Source: Mariniflexile sp044335535 | Lineage (GTDB): Bacteria; Bacteroidota; Bacteroidia; Flavobacteriales; Flavobacteriaceae | Direction of reading: 5' to 3' | Length of the DNA stretch: 64,000 nucleotides | Assembly: GCF_044335535.1 (NCBI RefSeq) | Contig: NZ_JBIQVZ010000010.1 | Span: forward strand, 38,263 to 102,262 | Shown: in pieces, positions 6,872 to 16,648 of the stretch | How positions within the stretch are numbered: position 1 is the stretch's first letter | Layout of the letters: every line of letters starts with the position of its first letter | The notes under the pieces: generated by a model | Databases searched by the model: none | What the model was told of the DNA's origin: nothing | The model's input: only the letters and a program-made list of their open reading frames with translations | Program-made: the position numbers and the translations under genes

Positions 6872-9283
6872 ATGAAAGGTACAAATCGCATCTTATTCTT
6901 TGATCAAATCAGTATTTCTGATATTGCAAAAGTTGGCGGAAAAAATGCTTCGCTTGGCGAAATGTACAATAAGTTAAACCCTAAAGGGATTAACACTCCT
7001 AATGGTTTTTCATTAACAGCAGATGCCTATCGCTTATTTCTCGAACACAATATGATTGAGCAACAACTAAATGATTTATTGTTTTCGTTAGATACAAAAC
7101 AGTATTCAAATCTTGCTATCATTGGAGAAACGTCAAGAACTTTGATTTTATCTGGAACATTTCCAACCGAAATTATTGATGAAATCAATGAAGCATATAA
7201 AAAACTTTCTAACGATTGTGGTATTAAAAATTTAGATGTCGCGGTTCGGAGTAGTGCCACCGCTGAAGATTTGCCTACTGCCAGTTTTGCAGGACGCATG
7301 GAGTCTTTTTTAAATATTAGTGGAGAGAAACAGTTACTTGAAGCGGTACATCTTTGCTATGCATCTTTATTTACCGATAGGGCCATAAAGTATCGCCACG
7401 ACATGGGTTTTACAGGAATGGACATCGCTATTTCGGTTGGCGTTCAGCAAATGGTGCGAAGCGATAAGGCATCTTCGGGTGTGGCATTTACAATTGATCC
7501 GGACAGTGGATTTCAAAACGCCATAATCATTAATAGTTGTTGGGGCTTGGGAGAAAATATTGTTCAGGGTAGAATTACACCCGATGAGTGGATTGTATTT
7601 AAACCAACACTTTTGAATAATCATTTAAACCCTGTTTTAAAAAGTCGTTGTGGCAAGAAAGAATATACAATGGTGTATGTGGATAAGACTAAAAGCGTAT
7701 CAGCAGAAAAAACAATTATAAATAGGGATACCCTTTTAGAAAAGCAGGATAAATTTTCATTGACACACCAGGAAGTTATTCAATTGGCTCAATGGTGTTA
7801 CAAAATTGAGCAACATTATGGAAAGGCAATGGATATTGAATGGGCGAAAGATGGATTAACTAATCAGTTATATATCGTTCAGGCAAGACCGGAAACTATT
7901 CATGGAAAAGGGAGAAAGCAAATACGTGAGATTTTTACGCTTAAAGAAAAGGGAAAACTACTGACCAAAGGAATTGCATTAGGCGATAAAATAGCAACAG
8001 GGAAAGCTCGAATCATTTTGAATCCACGGGACGGAAATCAATTGCAAAAAGGAGAGGTTTTGGTAACCGATATTACAAACCCTGATTGGGATCCAGTATT
8101 GAAAAAAGCCAAAGGCATTGTTACTAATAAAGGAGGTAGAACCAGTCATGCCGCTATTGTAGCAAGAGAAATGGGAACAGTGGCTGTGGTTGGCTGTGGT
8201 AATGCAACAGAGGTCATTAAGAATGGTCAAGAAATCACCGTTTCTTGTGCAGAAGGAAAAGAAGGACATGTATACGAAGGAATTTTAAAAATGGAAATAT
8301 CGGAACAGGATTTTAGTCAATTGGCTATGCCGGACATTGCTCCCATGTTCATTCTTGCCGATCCCGACCGCGCTTTTGAGCTTAGTAATTATCCCAATAA
8401 AGGAGTTGGACTCATGCGTTTGGAATTTGCCATTTCGAATGCTATAAAAGTACATCCATTGGCACTCATTGAACCAGAGAAAATACAAGATGAACAGGTG
8501 AAGAAGGAACTAAAAGAATTGACAAAAGAATATGAAGACGGAAAAAACTATTTCATTGATAAATTGGCCGAGGCAGTTTCCATGGTGGCAGCAGCGTTCT
8601 ATCCAAAAGATGTGATTGTCCGCATGAGTGATTTTAAGAGCAATGAATATGCAAATTTAATTGGAGGGATGTATTTTGAGCCACATGAAGAAAACCCAAT
8701 GATTGGTTTCCGTGGGGCGTCTCGCTATTACAGTGATTTTTACAGAAAGGGATTTGCTTTGGAATGTGAAGCCATGAAAAAGGTACGTAATGAAATGGGT
8801 ATGACCAATGTTAAATTAATGATTCCATTTTGCAGAACTTTAGAAGAAGGACGAAAAGTAATTGCAGAAATGGCAATCAACGGATTGACTCAAAAAGAAA
8901 ATAGTTTGGAGATTTATATGATGGTCGAAATTCCCAGTAATGTCATATTAGCAGATGAATTTGCCAAACTATTTGACGGATTTTCCATAGGCTCTAATGA
9001 TCTGACTCAACTTACATTAGGTTTAGACAGGGATTCAGCATTAATTAGTTATTTATTCAGTGAAGAAAATCCTGCGGTAAAAGGATTGATAAGAGAAGCG
9101 ATTCGCGCTGCAAAACGAAAAGGAATTAAGGTTGGTTTGTGTGGACAGGCACCAAGTGATATTCCTGCATTTGCCAAATTTTTAGTAGAAGAAGAAATAG
9201 ATAGTATTTCATTTAATCCTGATGCTTTGATCAAGGGAATTGAAAATATTATAGATGCAGAGCGTGAATTAGTAAAACAATAA
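6872..9283 (+). CDS. ppsA: Phosphoenolpyruvate synthase
   Basis: An 803-residue enzyme that forms PEP from pyruvate and ATP, giving PEP, AMP and phosphate. The order is an N-terminal ATP-binding PPDK_N domain (about residues 15-345), a mobile phosphohistidine domain with His426 in GGRTSHAAIVARE, and a C-terminal TIM barrel with GSNDLTQLTLGLDRD and the catalytic Cys in GLCGQAP. Length matches PpsA rather than the longer PPDK. The leader of about 90 nt comes from the shared box promoter. The SDR gene follows after six bases, so they are one operon. In an anaerobic survival setting it may run towards PEP for gluconeogenesis or in reverse for ATP. Confidence 0.95.
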   Translation: MKGTNRILFFDQISISDIAKVGGKNASLGEMYNKLNPKGINTPNGFSLTADAYRLFLEHNMIEQQLNDLLFSLDTKQYSNLAIIGETSRTLILSGTFPTEIIDEINEAYKKLSNDCGIKNLDVAVRSSATAEDLPTASFAGRMESFLNISGEKQLLEAVHLCYASLFTDRAIKYRHDMGFTGMDIAISVGVQQMVRSDKASSGVAFTIDPDSGFQNAIIINSCWGLGENIVQGRITPDEWIVFKPTLLNNHLNPVLKSRCGKKEYTMVYVDKTKSVSAEKTIINRDTLLEKQDKFSLTHQEVIQLAQWCYKIEQHYGKAMDIEWAKDGLTNQLYIVQARPETIHGKGRKQIREIFTLKEKGKLLTKGIALGDKIATGKARIILNPRDGNQLQKGEVLVTDITNPDWDPVLKKAKGIVTNKGGRTSHAAIVAREMGTVAVVGCGNATEVIKNGQEITVSCAEGKEGHVYEGILKMEISEQDFSQLAMPDIAPMFILADPDRAFELSNYPNKGVGLMRLEFAISNAIKVHPLALIEPEKIQDEQVKKELKELTKEYEDGKNYFIDKLAEAVSMVAAAFYPKDVIVRMSDFKSNEYANLIGGMYFEPHEENPMIGFRGASRYYSDFYRKGFALECEAMKKVRNEMGMTNVKLMIPFCRTLEEGRKVIAEMAINGLTQKENSLEIYMMVEIPSNVILADEFAKLFDGFSIGSNDLTQLTLGLDRDSALISYLFSEENPAVKGLIREAIRAAKRKGIKVGLCGQAPSDIPAFAKFLVEEEIDSISFNPDALIKGIENIIDAERELVKQ

Positions 9284-9289
9284 ATAATA

Positions 9290-10045
9290 ATGGAAACACA
9301 ATTTAAGAATAAAGTAGCCATCGTAACTGGAGGCTCATTCGGAATCGGTAGAGCTGCAGCCATTGCATTTGCAAAAAAAGGAGCAAAAGTAGCTGTTGTA
9401 GATTGGGTAGAGGATAATGAAACACTCAATCTCATCAAATCTTCGGGAGGAGAAGCCATATTTATCAAATGTGACGTATCAAAAGCAGTGGATGTAAAAA
9501 CAATGATAGAGAAAACGATTAGTGCCTTTGGTCGCCTAGACTATGCATTCAACAATGCGGGCATTGAAGGAATCATGGCAATGACGCATGAATGTACCGA
9601 AGAAAATTGGGACAAAACCATTGGTGTTAACCTCAAAAGTATCTGGCTTTGCATGAAAAATCAAATTCCCGAAATGCAAAAACAGGGCAAAGGTGTCATT
9701 ATTAACACGGCATCTATTGCAGGGTTGGTGGGCTTTTCTGGTTTACCAGCTTATGTAGCTTCAAAGCATGGTATTATTGGGCTAACGAAAACCGCCGCTT
9801 TAGAATATGCAAAGTTAGGGATAAGGGTGAATGCCGTTTGCCCTGGTGCAATTAAAACGCCCATGATTGATAGGATTACTGGAAACAAAAAAGAAGCTGA
9901 AGAGCAGTTTGCAGCAATGGAACCCATAGGGAGACTCGGACAACCAGAAGAAGTTGCGAATGCCGTGTTATGGATGTGTTCGGATGAAGCATCATTTGTA
10001 ACAGGACATGCCATGGTGGTTGATGGCGGATGGGTAGTTCAATAG
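9290..10045 (+). CDS. Short-chain dehydrogenase/reductase
   Basis: A 251-residue classical SDR. The cofactor loop is TGGSFGIGRA (residues 14-23), and Asp38 at the end of beta-2 points to NAD(H). NNAG is at 88-91. The catalytic residues are Ser142, Tyr155 and Lys159 (YVASK), and the family signature PG.IKTPM is present. It resembles glucose 1-dehydrogenase and 3-oxoacyl reductase types; the substrate cannot be told. It lies six bases behind ppsA and 65 bp before a fatty acid desaturase, so a role in lipid or alcohol redox balance is possible. Confidence 0.9.
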   Translation: METQFKNKVAIVTGGSFGIGRAAAIAFAKKGAKVAVVDWVEDNETLNLIKSSGGEAIFIKCDVSKAVDVKTMIEKTISAFGRLDYAFNNAGIEGIMAMTHECTEENWDKTIGVNLKSIWLCMKNQIPEMQKQGKGVIINTASIAGLVGFSGLPAYVASKHGIIGLTKTAALEYAKLGIRVNAVCPGAIKTPMIDRITGNKKEAEEQFAAMEPIGRLGQPEEVANAVLWMCSDEASFVTGHAMVVDGGWVVQ

Positions 10046-10110
10046 TTATGTTTAATTTTTCATAAAAATCGTTTTTTCATATTTTGTTCACTATAAAATA
10101 ATATTAGACA

Positions 10111-11220
10111 ATGAAAACAGTAAAATTTATTTCCAATGATTCACATCAAAAAGAATTTGGAACGGAAGTAAGAAAAAACGTTAATAATTACTTCAGAGAA
10201 AAAGGAATTTCCAAGAAAGGAAATGCAATGATGTTTGTAAAAGCAATCATCATGTTGTCTATCTACATTGTACCATTTGTATTTATTTTAACTACCCCAA
10301 TGAATATATGGTTGGTAGTATTGCTTGTTATACTAATGGGTGTTGGTGAAGCAGGTATAGGCATGTCGGTGATGCACGATGCGGCACATGGTGCTTTTTC
10401 CAGCAAACAATGGGTAAATAATTTATTTGCTTCTACCATATATCTTCTTGGAAGCAATACATTCAATTGGAAAGTTCAGCACAATATTTTTCATCATTCA
10501 TTTACAAATATTTATGGATATGACGAGGATATTGAAACAAAAGCAGTCATACGTTTATGCCGGCATGCACCATTAAAAAAATTTCATCGGTTCCAGCATG
10601 TTTATGCCTTCTTTTTTTATGGGCTTATGACACTATCCAAGCTGGTTACAGATTTTGGGCAATTGGTAAAATTTAATAAAGCAGGATTAACCAAAGAACA
10701 AGGCCGCAAACCGCCCCTTGAAATCGTTAAACTTATAATAGCAAAGGCAATATATGTATCTATTATTATTGGTCTGCCACTGCTATTAACAGATTTTATC
10801 TGGTGGCAAATATTGGTAGGTTTTGCTATCCTACACATAACTGCTGGAATGATTATGAGTACCGTTTTTCAGATGGCGCATGTGGTGGAAGGAACAGAAC
10901 AACCTCTTCCCGAAGAAGGTGTTATTAAAAATACATGGGCCGTTCATGAGTTACTGACTACATCTGATTTTGCTAGAAATAACCTTTTTCTAAATTGGTA
11001 TATAGGTGGACTTAATTTCCAGATAGAACATCATTTGTTTACTAATATTTGCCATATCCATTATAGAAAAATGGCACCTATTGTAGAACAAACTGCACGT
11101 GATTTTGGACTAACATATAATCTTAAACCAACATTAATTGATGCATTTACTTCACATATAAGGAGATTGAGGGCGTTGGGCAGACAACAAGGTAACGAAG
11201 AGCATACTCTGCTCTTCTAA
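10111..11220 (+). CDS. Membrane fatty acid desaturase (acyl-lipid/acyl-CoA type)
   Basis: A 369-residue membrane di-iron enzyme with the three histidine boxes: HDAAH (residues 89-93), HNIFHH (124-129) and QIEHH (304-308). The last, with Gln in place of His, is typical of front-end and linoleoyl-CoA-like desaturases. Paired membrane segments lie near 40-85 and 205-255. The reaction needs oxygen and adjusts membrane fluidity. Its place behind ppsA and the SDR is odd for an oxygen-limitation island; scavenging or recovery are possible reasons. The last codons contain a hairpin, GAAGAGCA/TGCTCTTC (11197-11217), without a T tract. Confidence 0.92.
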   Translation: MKTVKFISNDSHQKEFGTEVRKNVNNYFREKGISKKGNAMMFVKAIIMLSIYIVPFVFILTTPMNIWLVVLLVILMGVGEAGIGMSVMHDAAHGAFSSKQWVNNLFASTIYLLGSNTFNWKVQHNIFHHSFTNIYGYDEDIETKAVIRLCRHAPLKKFHRFQHVYAFFFYGLMTLSKLVTDFGQLVKFNKAGLTKEQGRKPPLEIVKLIIAKAIYVSIIIGLPLLLTDFIWWQILVGFAILHITAGMIMSTVFQMAHVVEGTEQPLPEEGVIKNTWAVHELLTTSDFARNNLFLNWYIGGLNFQIEHHLFTNICHIHYRKMAPIVEQTARDFGLTYNLKPTLIDAFTSHIRRLRALGRQQGNEEHTLLF

Positions 11221-11270
11221 GCCAGTATAACGCTAAAAATTGACTTTAGTATTCACATAATTTTATTATC

Positions 11271-11849
11271 ATGGAAATTATCTACAAGGGTAAGGAAGCT
11301 GAAACTTACAAAAAATCACCATCAAAGCCGAGTGAAGTAAGTATATGGATTGATTCCTACGATGATTTATTTTCTGATTTTGACCCCATGCCTTATTCAG
11401 AACGAACACTTTCAGATGATTTTATTATTCAGGTAAAGAAAATGGTTAGAAAAAAGGGTGAAAAACTATCCAAATTAAACCTCCTATTGATAGAACAGGT
11501 GAGAAGTAAGCAAGACGAGGCTACGATTGCAAAGCGTCTACATGAACATTTTCAAATGATGGCTGGGCAACTTGGTGATGATATCAGGAAAACAAATAGA
11601 AGAGGTTTTATATTAACTGTGTCCGGCATTATTTGTATGATTATTGCGAGCTATATTTCATTCGTTGGGTCAGAACAGTATGTCACACACATGCTGCGGG
11701 TCTTGTTTGAACCTGCGGGCTGGTTTATGGTTTGGGCGGGACTTGACAAGTTTGTATATGATTCGAAGAAAACAAAAAAGGAGCTTCTCTTTTACTTGAA
11801 GATGGTGGAGGTAAAAGTAGAGTTCTCTAACTATTTACCTGCTATATAA
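11271..11849 (+). CDS. Membrane-anchored protein of unknown function
   Basis: A 192-residue protein. The first 115 residues are charged and mostly helical, with a coiled-coil-like stretch around 75-110. Two hydrophobic segments follow near 119-137 and 148-165, and a short basic tail ends the protein. I do not recognise the family. It starts 50 bp behind the desaturase on the same strand and may belong to the ppsA operon. No activator box was seen before it. Confidence 0.7.
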   Translation: MEIIYKGKEAETYKKSPSKPSEVSIWIDSYDDLFSDFDPMPYSERTLSDDFIIQVKKMVRKKGEKLSKLNLLLIEQVRSKQDEATIAKRLHEHFQMMAGQLGDDIRKTNRRGFILTVSGIICMIIASYISFVGSEQYVTHMLRVLFEPAGWFMVWAGLDKFVYDSKKTKKELLFYLKMVEVKVEFSNYLPAI

Positions 11850-11983
11850 CGGACAAAATAGATAGTGATATTATTAATATAGAATGGATTATAAAACAAT
11901 AAATAACTATAGAAATACCATTCTAAGATAAAATAGTCATTGTAAGGGGGGGAGGTAAAAACAATGCTTTAAACTCTCTTAAT

Positions 11984-13702
11984 ATGGAAATATTGACCAA
12001 AAATGCCATACAAATTCTTGAGGACCGTTATTTACTAAAAGATAGCAAAGGAGCCCTTATTGAAAATCCCGAACAGCTTTTTCGTAGAGTGGCCAAATTT
12101 GTTGCAAGTTGCGAAAAGGAGCGTGTTGTCGATTGGGAAAATATGTTTTACGACCTTATGAGTCAGCTTAAATTCTTGCCAAATTCACCAACCTTAATGA
12201 ACGCAGGTTGCAAAAACGGTCAATTAAGTGCGTGTTTTGTTTTACCAATAGAGGATAGCCTAGAAAGTATTTTTACGACTTTAAAGCATGCAGCTTTGAT
12301 ACATCAAAGTGGAGGAGGCACTGGGTTTAATTTTTCGAAGCTGCGACCTAAAAATGATTTGGTGAGTTCCACAAGCGGTACATCATCTGGTCCAGTTGCT
12401 TTTATGAAAATTTATGATGCTGCCACGGAATATGTAAAACAAGGAGGCAAAAGGCGTGGAGCCAATATGGGGATCTTAAATGTCAACCATCCTGACATTA
12501 TTGAGTTTATTCAATCAAAATCCAGTAAAAAAGCTATTGAGAATTTTAATATTTCCGTAGGTATCACAAACGATTTTATGCGAGCTGTTGAGAACGATTC
12601 TAACTGGAAACTTATAAACCCTCGTACACTTAACATAGAGAAAACGCTCAAAGCAAAAAAAATATGGCAACTGATTGTCGAAGAAGCTTGGAAAACAGGA
12701 GATCCTGGATTGGTTTTTTTGGATGCTATAAACGCCGCAAATCCAACACCTAAACAGGGAAATATAAATTGTACAAATCCCTGTGGTGAAGTGCCTTTGT
12801 TGAATTATGAAAGTTGTAATTTAGGGTCAATCAACCTTTCAAAAATGACACGTATGGTCAATAATAAATATGAGGTTGATTGGGAGGAATTAGCTTCTAT
12901 CATTCAAATTGCCATTCGATTTTTGGATAATGTTGTTACAGTAAATCATTACTTAATGCCAGAAGTGGAGGCGATAACAAAATCCAATAGAAAAATCGGA
13001 CTGGGAGTCATGGGATGGGCAGAACTTCTCATTTTATTGGAAATACCCTATGAATCCGATAAAGCACTCACTTTAGGTGAAAAACTTATGGAATTTATTA
13101 AACAAGAAAGCTATAAGGCTTCAGCAGCAATAGCCATGGAAAAAGGTTCATTTCCAGAATGGGAAAGAAGCATTTTTTTTCCAAATTACAAAATGAGAAA
13201 TGCTACCTGTAATAGTATGGCACCTACAGGGACTATTTCGGTTATTGCAAACACATCCTATTCGATTGAGCCCTTGTTTGCCTTGGCTTATAAAAGAGTT
13301 GGCATCTTAGGAGGAAAAAAACAAACAGAGTTAAATAGTGTTTTTCTACAAAAAATGAAGGCGCTGAATCTATGGACCGATGCCTTGAAAAAGCAACTCT
13401 ACCAATCTGGTAGTATTCAGGGAGTAGAAAGCATACCTCCACAAATAAAGTCTTTATTTAAAACAAGTTTGGAAATATCTTGGCAGTACCATTTGTTGCA
13501 TCAAAAGATTTTTCAGAAATTCACTGATAATGCCGTTTCAAAAACTATAAATCTATCTAAAGATGCTGGTGTTAAAGATGTTTCTGATATTTATAGGATG
13601 GCATGGGAATATAAACTGAAAGGTATCACGATTTATCGCTATGGCAGTAAAGACCACCAGATACTTCAAAAATGTAGTCTTAATAATAGTACAGATTGCT
13701 AA
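11984..13702 (+). CDS. nrdZ: Class II (B12-dependent) ribonucleotide reductase, NrdZ-like
   Basis: A 572-residue catalytic protein that makes deoxyribonucleotides with an adenosylcobalamin radical and no oxygen. The thiyl cysteine is Cys267 in NPCGE, and the redox cysteines are Cys84 (LSACFVLP) and the one in ESCNLGSINLS. The finger-loop region GGGTGFNFS and the substrate-binding AGTGS-like MAPTGTISV are present. No ATP-cone precedes the barrel and no small radical-subunit gene lies nearby, which fits class II. The short form matches the NrdZ/NrdJ type, as in M. tuberculosis Rv0570. A G-rich stretch lies 30 bp upstream. It allows DNA repair or synthesis without oxygen. Confidence 0.9.
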   Translation: MEILTKNAIQILEDRYLLKDSKGALIENPEQLFRRVAKFVASCEKERVVDWENMFYDLMSQLKFLPNSPTLMNAGCKNGQLSACFVLPIEDSLESIFTTLKHAALIHQSGGGTGFNFSKLRPKNDLVSSTSGTSSGPVAFMKIYDAATEYVKQGGKRRGANMGILNVNHPDIIEFIQSKSSKKAIENFNISVGITNDFMRAVENDSNWKLINPRTLNIEKTLKAKKIWQLIVEEAWKTGDPGLVFLDAINAANPTPKQGNINCTNPCGEVPLLNYESCNLGSINLSKMTRMVNNKYEVDWEELASIIQIAIRFLDNVVTVNHYLMPEVEAITKSNRKIGLGVMGWAELLILLEIPYESDKALTLGEKLMEFIKQESYKASAAIAMEKGSFPEWERSIFFPNYKMRNATCNSMAPTGTISVIANTSYSIEPLFALAYKRVGILGGKKQTELNSVFLQKMKALNLWTDALKKQLYQSGSIQGVESIPPQIKSLFKTSLEISWQYHLLHQKIFQKFTDNAVSKTINLSKDAGVKDVSDIYRMAWEYKLKGITIYRYGSKDHQILQKCSLNNSTDC

Positions 13703-13712
13703 TTGATTTTAT

Positions 13713-13755
13713 CTGATATATATCATAGTTTCTATCTAAAAAACAGTTTAAATTT
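13713..13755 (+). promoter_or_regulatory. Activator box plus -7 element for the Usp cluster
   Basis: CTGATATATATCAT at 13713-13726 is followed by TAAATTTA at 13748-13755, 32 bp away centre to centre. Transcription would start near 13762, 20 nt before the Usp start codon, and could run through three Usp genes. Confidence 0.62.
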
Positions 13756-13781
13756 ATCTGAAATCCTAAAAAGTATATGCG

Positions 13782-14627
13782 ATGCTATCTATACTTCTTC
13801 CTACAGATTTTTCTGAAAATTCAATGAATGCGGTCAAATATGCATTGGAATTTTTTAAACATCAAAAGGTTGATTTTTTCTTTATGCATGCCTATCAAAA
13901 TGACTTTTATAATCATGAAGAGTTGGCGTCCCGTGAGGTTTTTGATGATATTTTGGAAAAAGTGAAGAACCAATCGCAAAAAAGTCTTGAAAATCTTCTT
14001 GAGACTGTAAAAAAAATGACGTCAAACTCTAGGTTCACTTTTCACGCCATATCTGCTTACAATACGCTGGTAGACGAAGCTAATCTCATTGCGGATTCTA
14101 AAAAGATTGATTTGATTGTAATGGGTACGAAAGGAAAGTCTGATGAGCGACATATTATATTTGGAAGCCATACTTTTCAGGTTTTGAAGTACGTGAAATG
14201 TCCAGTTTTGGCGATTCCTTCAAATTATACCAATACACAGCCAAAACATATTTTGTTTCCAACCGATTATCTAATTCCATACAAACATCGCGAACTAAAA
14301 TTGTTATGTGATCTGGCCGTATCTAATAAAAGCATTATAGATGTATTGTATATTTCGAAAAGCGATAAATTATCACTTAGACAAGAAGATAACCAAGCTT
14401 TTATAAAAGAAACCATCTGTAAAACCAAGATTGTTTTTCACATAGAGCACAGTAAAAAAATAACTGAAACGATTCAAAATTATATAAAGACTCATGCCAT
14501 AGATATGTTGGTTATGGTGAATACCCAACATTCATTCTTAGAGGATATGCTGTTTCCTTCTAACATAGATATAGTAAGTGTGGACCTTAAAATACCACTT
14601 TTGGCGCTGCAAAACGCAACACGGTAG
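13782..14627 (+). CDS. Tandem-domain universal stress protein
   Basis: A 281-residue protein with two UspA domains. The first keeps MGTKGKS...GSH, close to the G-2x-G-9x-G(S/T) ATP-binding pattern; the second domain, from about 155, is degenerate. It opens a run of three Usp genes (13782-16349) with close spacing and directly follows the box promoter at 13713-13755. Its N-terminal half is the least similar of the five copies here, for example in GKSDERH. Separate paralogues may hetero-dimerise; this is not shown by the sequence. Confidence 0.92.
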   Translation: MLSILLPTDFSENSMNAVKYALEFFKHQKVDFFFMHAYQNDFYNHEELASREVFDDILEKVKNQSQKSLENLLETVKKMTSNSRFTFHAISAYNTLVDEANLIADSKKIDLIVMGTKGKSDERHIIFGSHTFQVLKYVKCPVLAIPSNYTNTQPKHILFPTDYLIPYKHRELKLLCDLAVSNKSIIDVLYISKSDKLSLRQEDNQAFIKETICKTKIVFHIEHSKKITETIQNYIKTHAIDMLVMVNTQHSFLEDMLFPSNIDIVSVDLKIPLLALQNATR

Positions 14628-14655
14628 ATATAAATACATTAAAAAGTTATTGGTT

Positions 14656-15513
14656 ATGAAAAATATTCTTTTACCCACCGATTTTTCAGATAATTCATGG
14701 AATGCCATCAAATATGGAATAAAACTTTATAAAGATGATGAATGTACATTTCATTTGTTTAACACGTATATCCCCGTTATTTACCATGTAGAGTATGTGT
14801 TGGCATATCCAGCTCAATTCGGTTTGGGAGATGCCATAAGAGAGGCTTCATTGCAGGGTTTGGACAGGTTTATGGACCGAATTTCTAAGGAATTTAAAAA
14901 TAATACAAACCATAGATTTGAGACGATTGCCAGGTTTGATACTTTGGTTCTTGGTATTAAAGAATTGATTGACGAACGCCATATTGACCTTATAGTTATG
15001 GGTACAAAAGGGGCAACAGGAGCCAAAGAAGTATTGTTAGGCTCAAATACCGTTCAGGTTTTTAAAAATATAAAATGCCCAATTCTAGCCATTCCATCAG
15101 ATTTTGAATATGAATCACCTTTAGAGATTCTGTTTCCAACCGATCTTGATGTTGATTATCAAAAAACATCCTTAGACCTTCTGGTAGATATTGCAGTAAT
15201 GCACCATTCAAGAATAAATGCCATGCATGTTTCAACAGGCTATGATTTAACAGAAACACAAGAGAGTCATAAACTGGTATTAGAAAATATGTTCAAAAGC
15301 ACAGCTTATTTATTCCATGATGTTGAAAGTATGGAGATAGTAGATGCCATTACTAAATTTCAGCTCAAGTATAGAATCAATATGTTAGCCATGATAAACA
15401 ATAAACATTCTTTTTTTGAAAATTTATTTTTTAAGAATACTATCAATCAAATAGGGTTTCATTTGAATATTCCATTTTTGGTAATTCCTTCTAAATCACA
15501 TCGCGAGTCATGA
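14656..15513 (+). CDS. Tandem-domain universal stress protein
   Basis: A 285-residue double UspA protein. I chose the ATG at 14656 (MKNILLPTDFSDNSW) because it matches the start of the other copies; an in-frame GTG at 14578 would overlap the previous gene and add unrelated residues. The ATP-binding pattern MGTKGATG...GSNT is intact in the first domain. The stop codon overlaps the next Usp start by four bases (ATGA), which points to translational coupling. Part of the 13782 operon. Confidence 0.92.
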   Translation: MKNILLPTDFSDNSWNAIKYGIKLYKDDECTFHLFNTYIPVIYHVEYVLAYPAQFGLGDAIREASLQGLDRFMDRISKEFKNNTNHRFETIARFDTLVLGIKELIDERHIDLIVMGTKGATGAKEVLLGSNTVQVFKNIKCPILAIPSDFEYESPLEILFPTDLDVDYQKTSLDLLVDIAVMHHSRINAMHVSTGYDLTETQESHKLVLENMFKSTAYLFHDVESMEIVDAITKFQLKYRINMLAMINNKHSFFENLFFKNTINQIGFHLNIPFLVIPSKSHRES

Positions 15514-16349
15514 AAACCAAGACATTACATATTTTACTGCCAACCGATTTTTCCGATAATGCTTGGAACGCTATTGTATATGCTTTAAAATTATATGCAG
15601 ACGAATTTTGTACCTTTTATTTTTTGCATTCCAGATATATTTTAAATCCTGTATCCAGAACTTATATTACCACGCATTATGTCGATACGTTAAAAGAGCA
15701 AGCATTAAAGGAATTGGCAGATCTAAAAGACCAGACAGAAATTGCCAATGCCAATGCCAACCATGATTTCAAAACGCTTTTATTTGAAGAGGAACTAATG
15801 GATGCTGTTAATGAAGCAGTTAAACAAAATGCTATTGATATTGTTATTATGGGAACTAAGGGAGCAACAGGTTCAATTGATTATTTGTTTGGAAGCAATA
15901 CAGTAAAAGTCGTTAACAAGATTAAAAACTGCCCAATTTTAATTGTTCCAGATGAACATGATTTCATTGCGCCAAAGCAAATAGCATTTCCAACGGATTA
16001 CAATCGCTTTTACAATGATGAATTAAGGGCACTCAAAAATATGGCAGATTTATTCAATTCTAAAATTCGAGTCGTACATATTAGTACCGAAAAAGAATTG
16101 TCAAGTATTCAAAAGTATAATATGGCGATGCTTGAAAACTATCTGGTCGATTATGAATGCAGTTTTCATTGGTTGCCCGATTACACAAAAAAAGCAGAAG
16201 CGATTACAACATTTATTGAAGAACTCAAAATAGAGATGCTTGCTATGGTAAAGTATAAGCACAGTCTTTTAGAAACCATAATCAATGAGCCAGTGATAAA
16301 GAAACTGGCTTTCCACCCAAAAGTTCCCGTATTGGTAATACCAGAGTGA
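15510..16349 (+). CDS. Tandem-domain universal stress protein
   Basis: A 279-residue double UspA protein, coupled by ATGA to the preceding gene. The first domain ends with MGTKGATGSIDYLFGSNT, the ATP-binding type. The second domain, from about residue 150, keeps the fold pattern but not the loop. It is the last gene of the 13782 operon; dispersed repeat D1 and simple repeats of the type ATAGAGA follow it. Confidence 0.92.
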   Translation: MKTKTLHILLPTDFSDNAWNAIVYALKLYADEFCTFYFLHSRYILNPVSRTYITTHYVDTLKEQALKELADLKDQTEIANANANHDFKTLLFEEELMDAVNEAVKQNAIDIVIMGTKGATGSIDYLFGSNTVKVVNKIKNCPILIVPDEHDFIAPKQIAFPTDYNRFYNDELRALKNMADLFNSKIRVVHISTEKELSSIQKYNMAMLENYLVDYECSFHWLPDYTKKAEAITTFIEELKIEMLAMVKYKHSLLETIINEPVIKKLAFHPKVPVLVIPE

Positions 16350-16401
16350 GCTGGTATAGAAAATAGAGAATAGAGAATAGACAATAGAAAATTCGGAAGA
16401 T

Positions 16402-16517
16402 TATTTAGATTAATTATTACAAAAAGCTAGGTCACAACAAATCAGTAATCTCTTTAAAAATCCATTATCACTGTGTTTGCAGTGAATTGTAAAAATTTTT
16501 ATAGGAAACAATGATTA
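16402..16517 (-). repeat. Dispersed intergenic repeat D1
   Basis: About 115 bp that match, in reverse complement, the sequences at 32152-32270 and 56851-56960. The shared core includes TAATAATTA next to AAAAAGCTAG and a GCAGTGAATTGTAAAA-like end. In D1 and D2 one end is followed by the same kind of 7-base simple repeat (TCTATTG/TCTATTA), so the composite may have moved as one. No ORF is inside. Confidence 0.6.
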
Positions 16518-16538
16518 TATAATCAAAAAAATAAACTC

Positions 16539-16648
16539 ATGAAATGCCCATTAACAAATATGTCAAAAACCTCCCGAAAGCTTTCGGGATATGATATTTG
16601 AGCATGTCATCTGACAATTAAAAAAATAATAAATACAAACAGATGAAA
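16539..16648 (+). repeat. Conserved 5' leader, damaged copy L4
   Basis: The ends match the leader seen at 3653, 21729 and 26383 (GAAATGCCCAT at the left, CATCTGACAATTAAAAA and AAACAGATGAAA at the right). The middle is replaced by an 18 bp palindrome TCCCGAAAGCTTTCGGGA at 16572-16589, so the small ORF is lost. An unrelated perfect palindrome, TGATTATATAATCA (16512-16525), lies just before it, with a spacing that differs from the regulon box. Confidence 0.45.

Noticed and set aside
14578..14655. Longer start (GTG) for the second gene of the Usp run
   Set aside because: It overlaps the preceding Usp gene and adds residues without similarity; ATG 14656 matches all paralogues.
16512..16525. Perfect palindrome TGATTATATAATCA as a thirteenth activator box
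   Set aside because: The half sites are six, not four, bases apart and no -7 element lies at the usual distance, so I did not count it.
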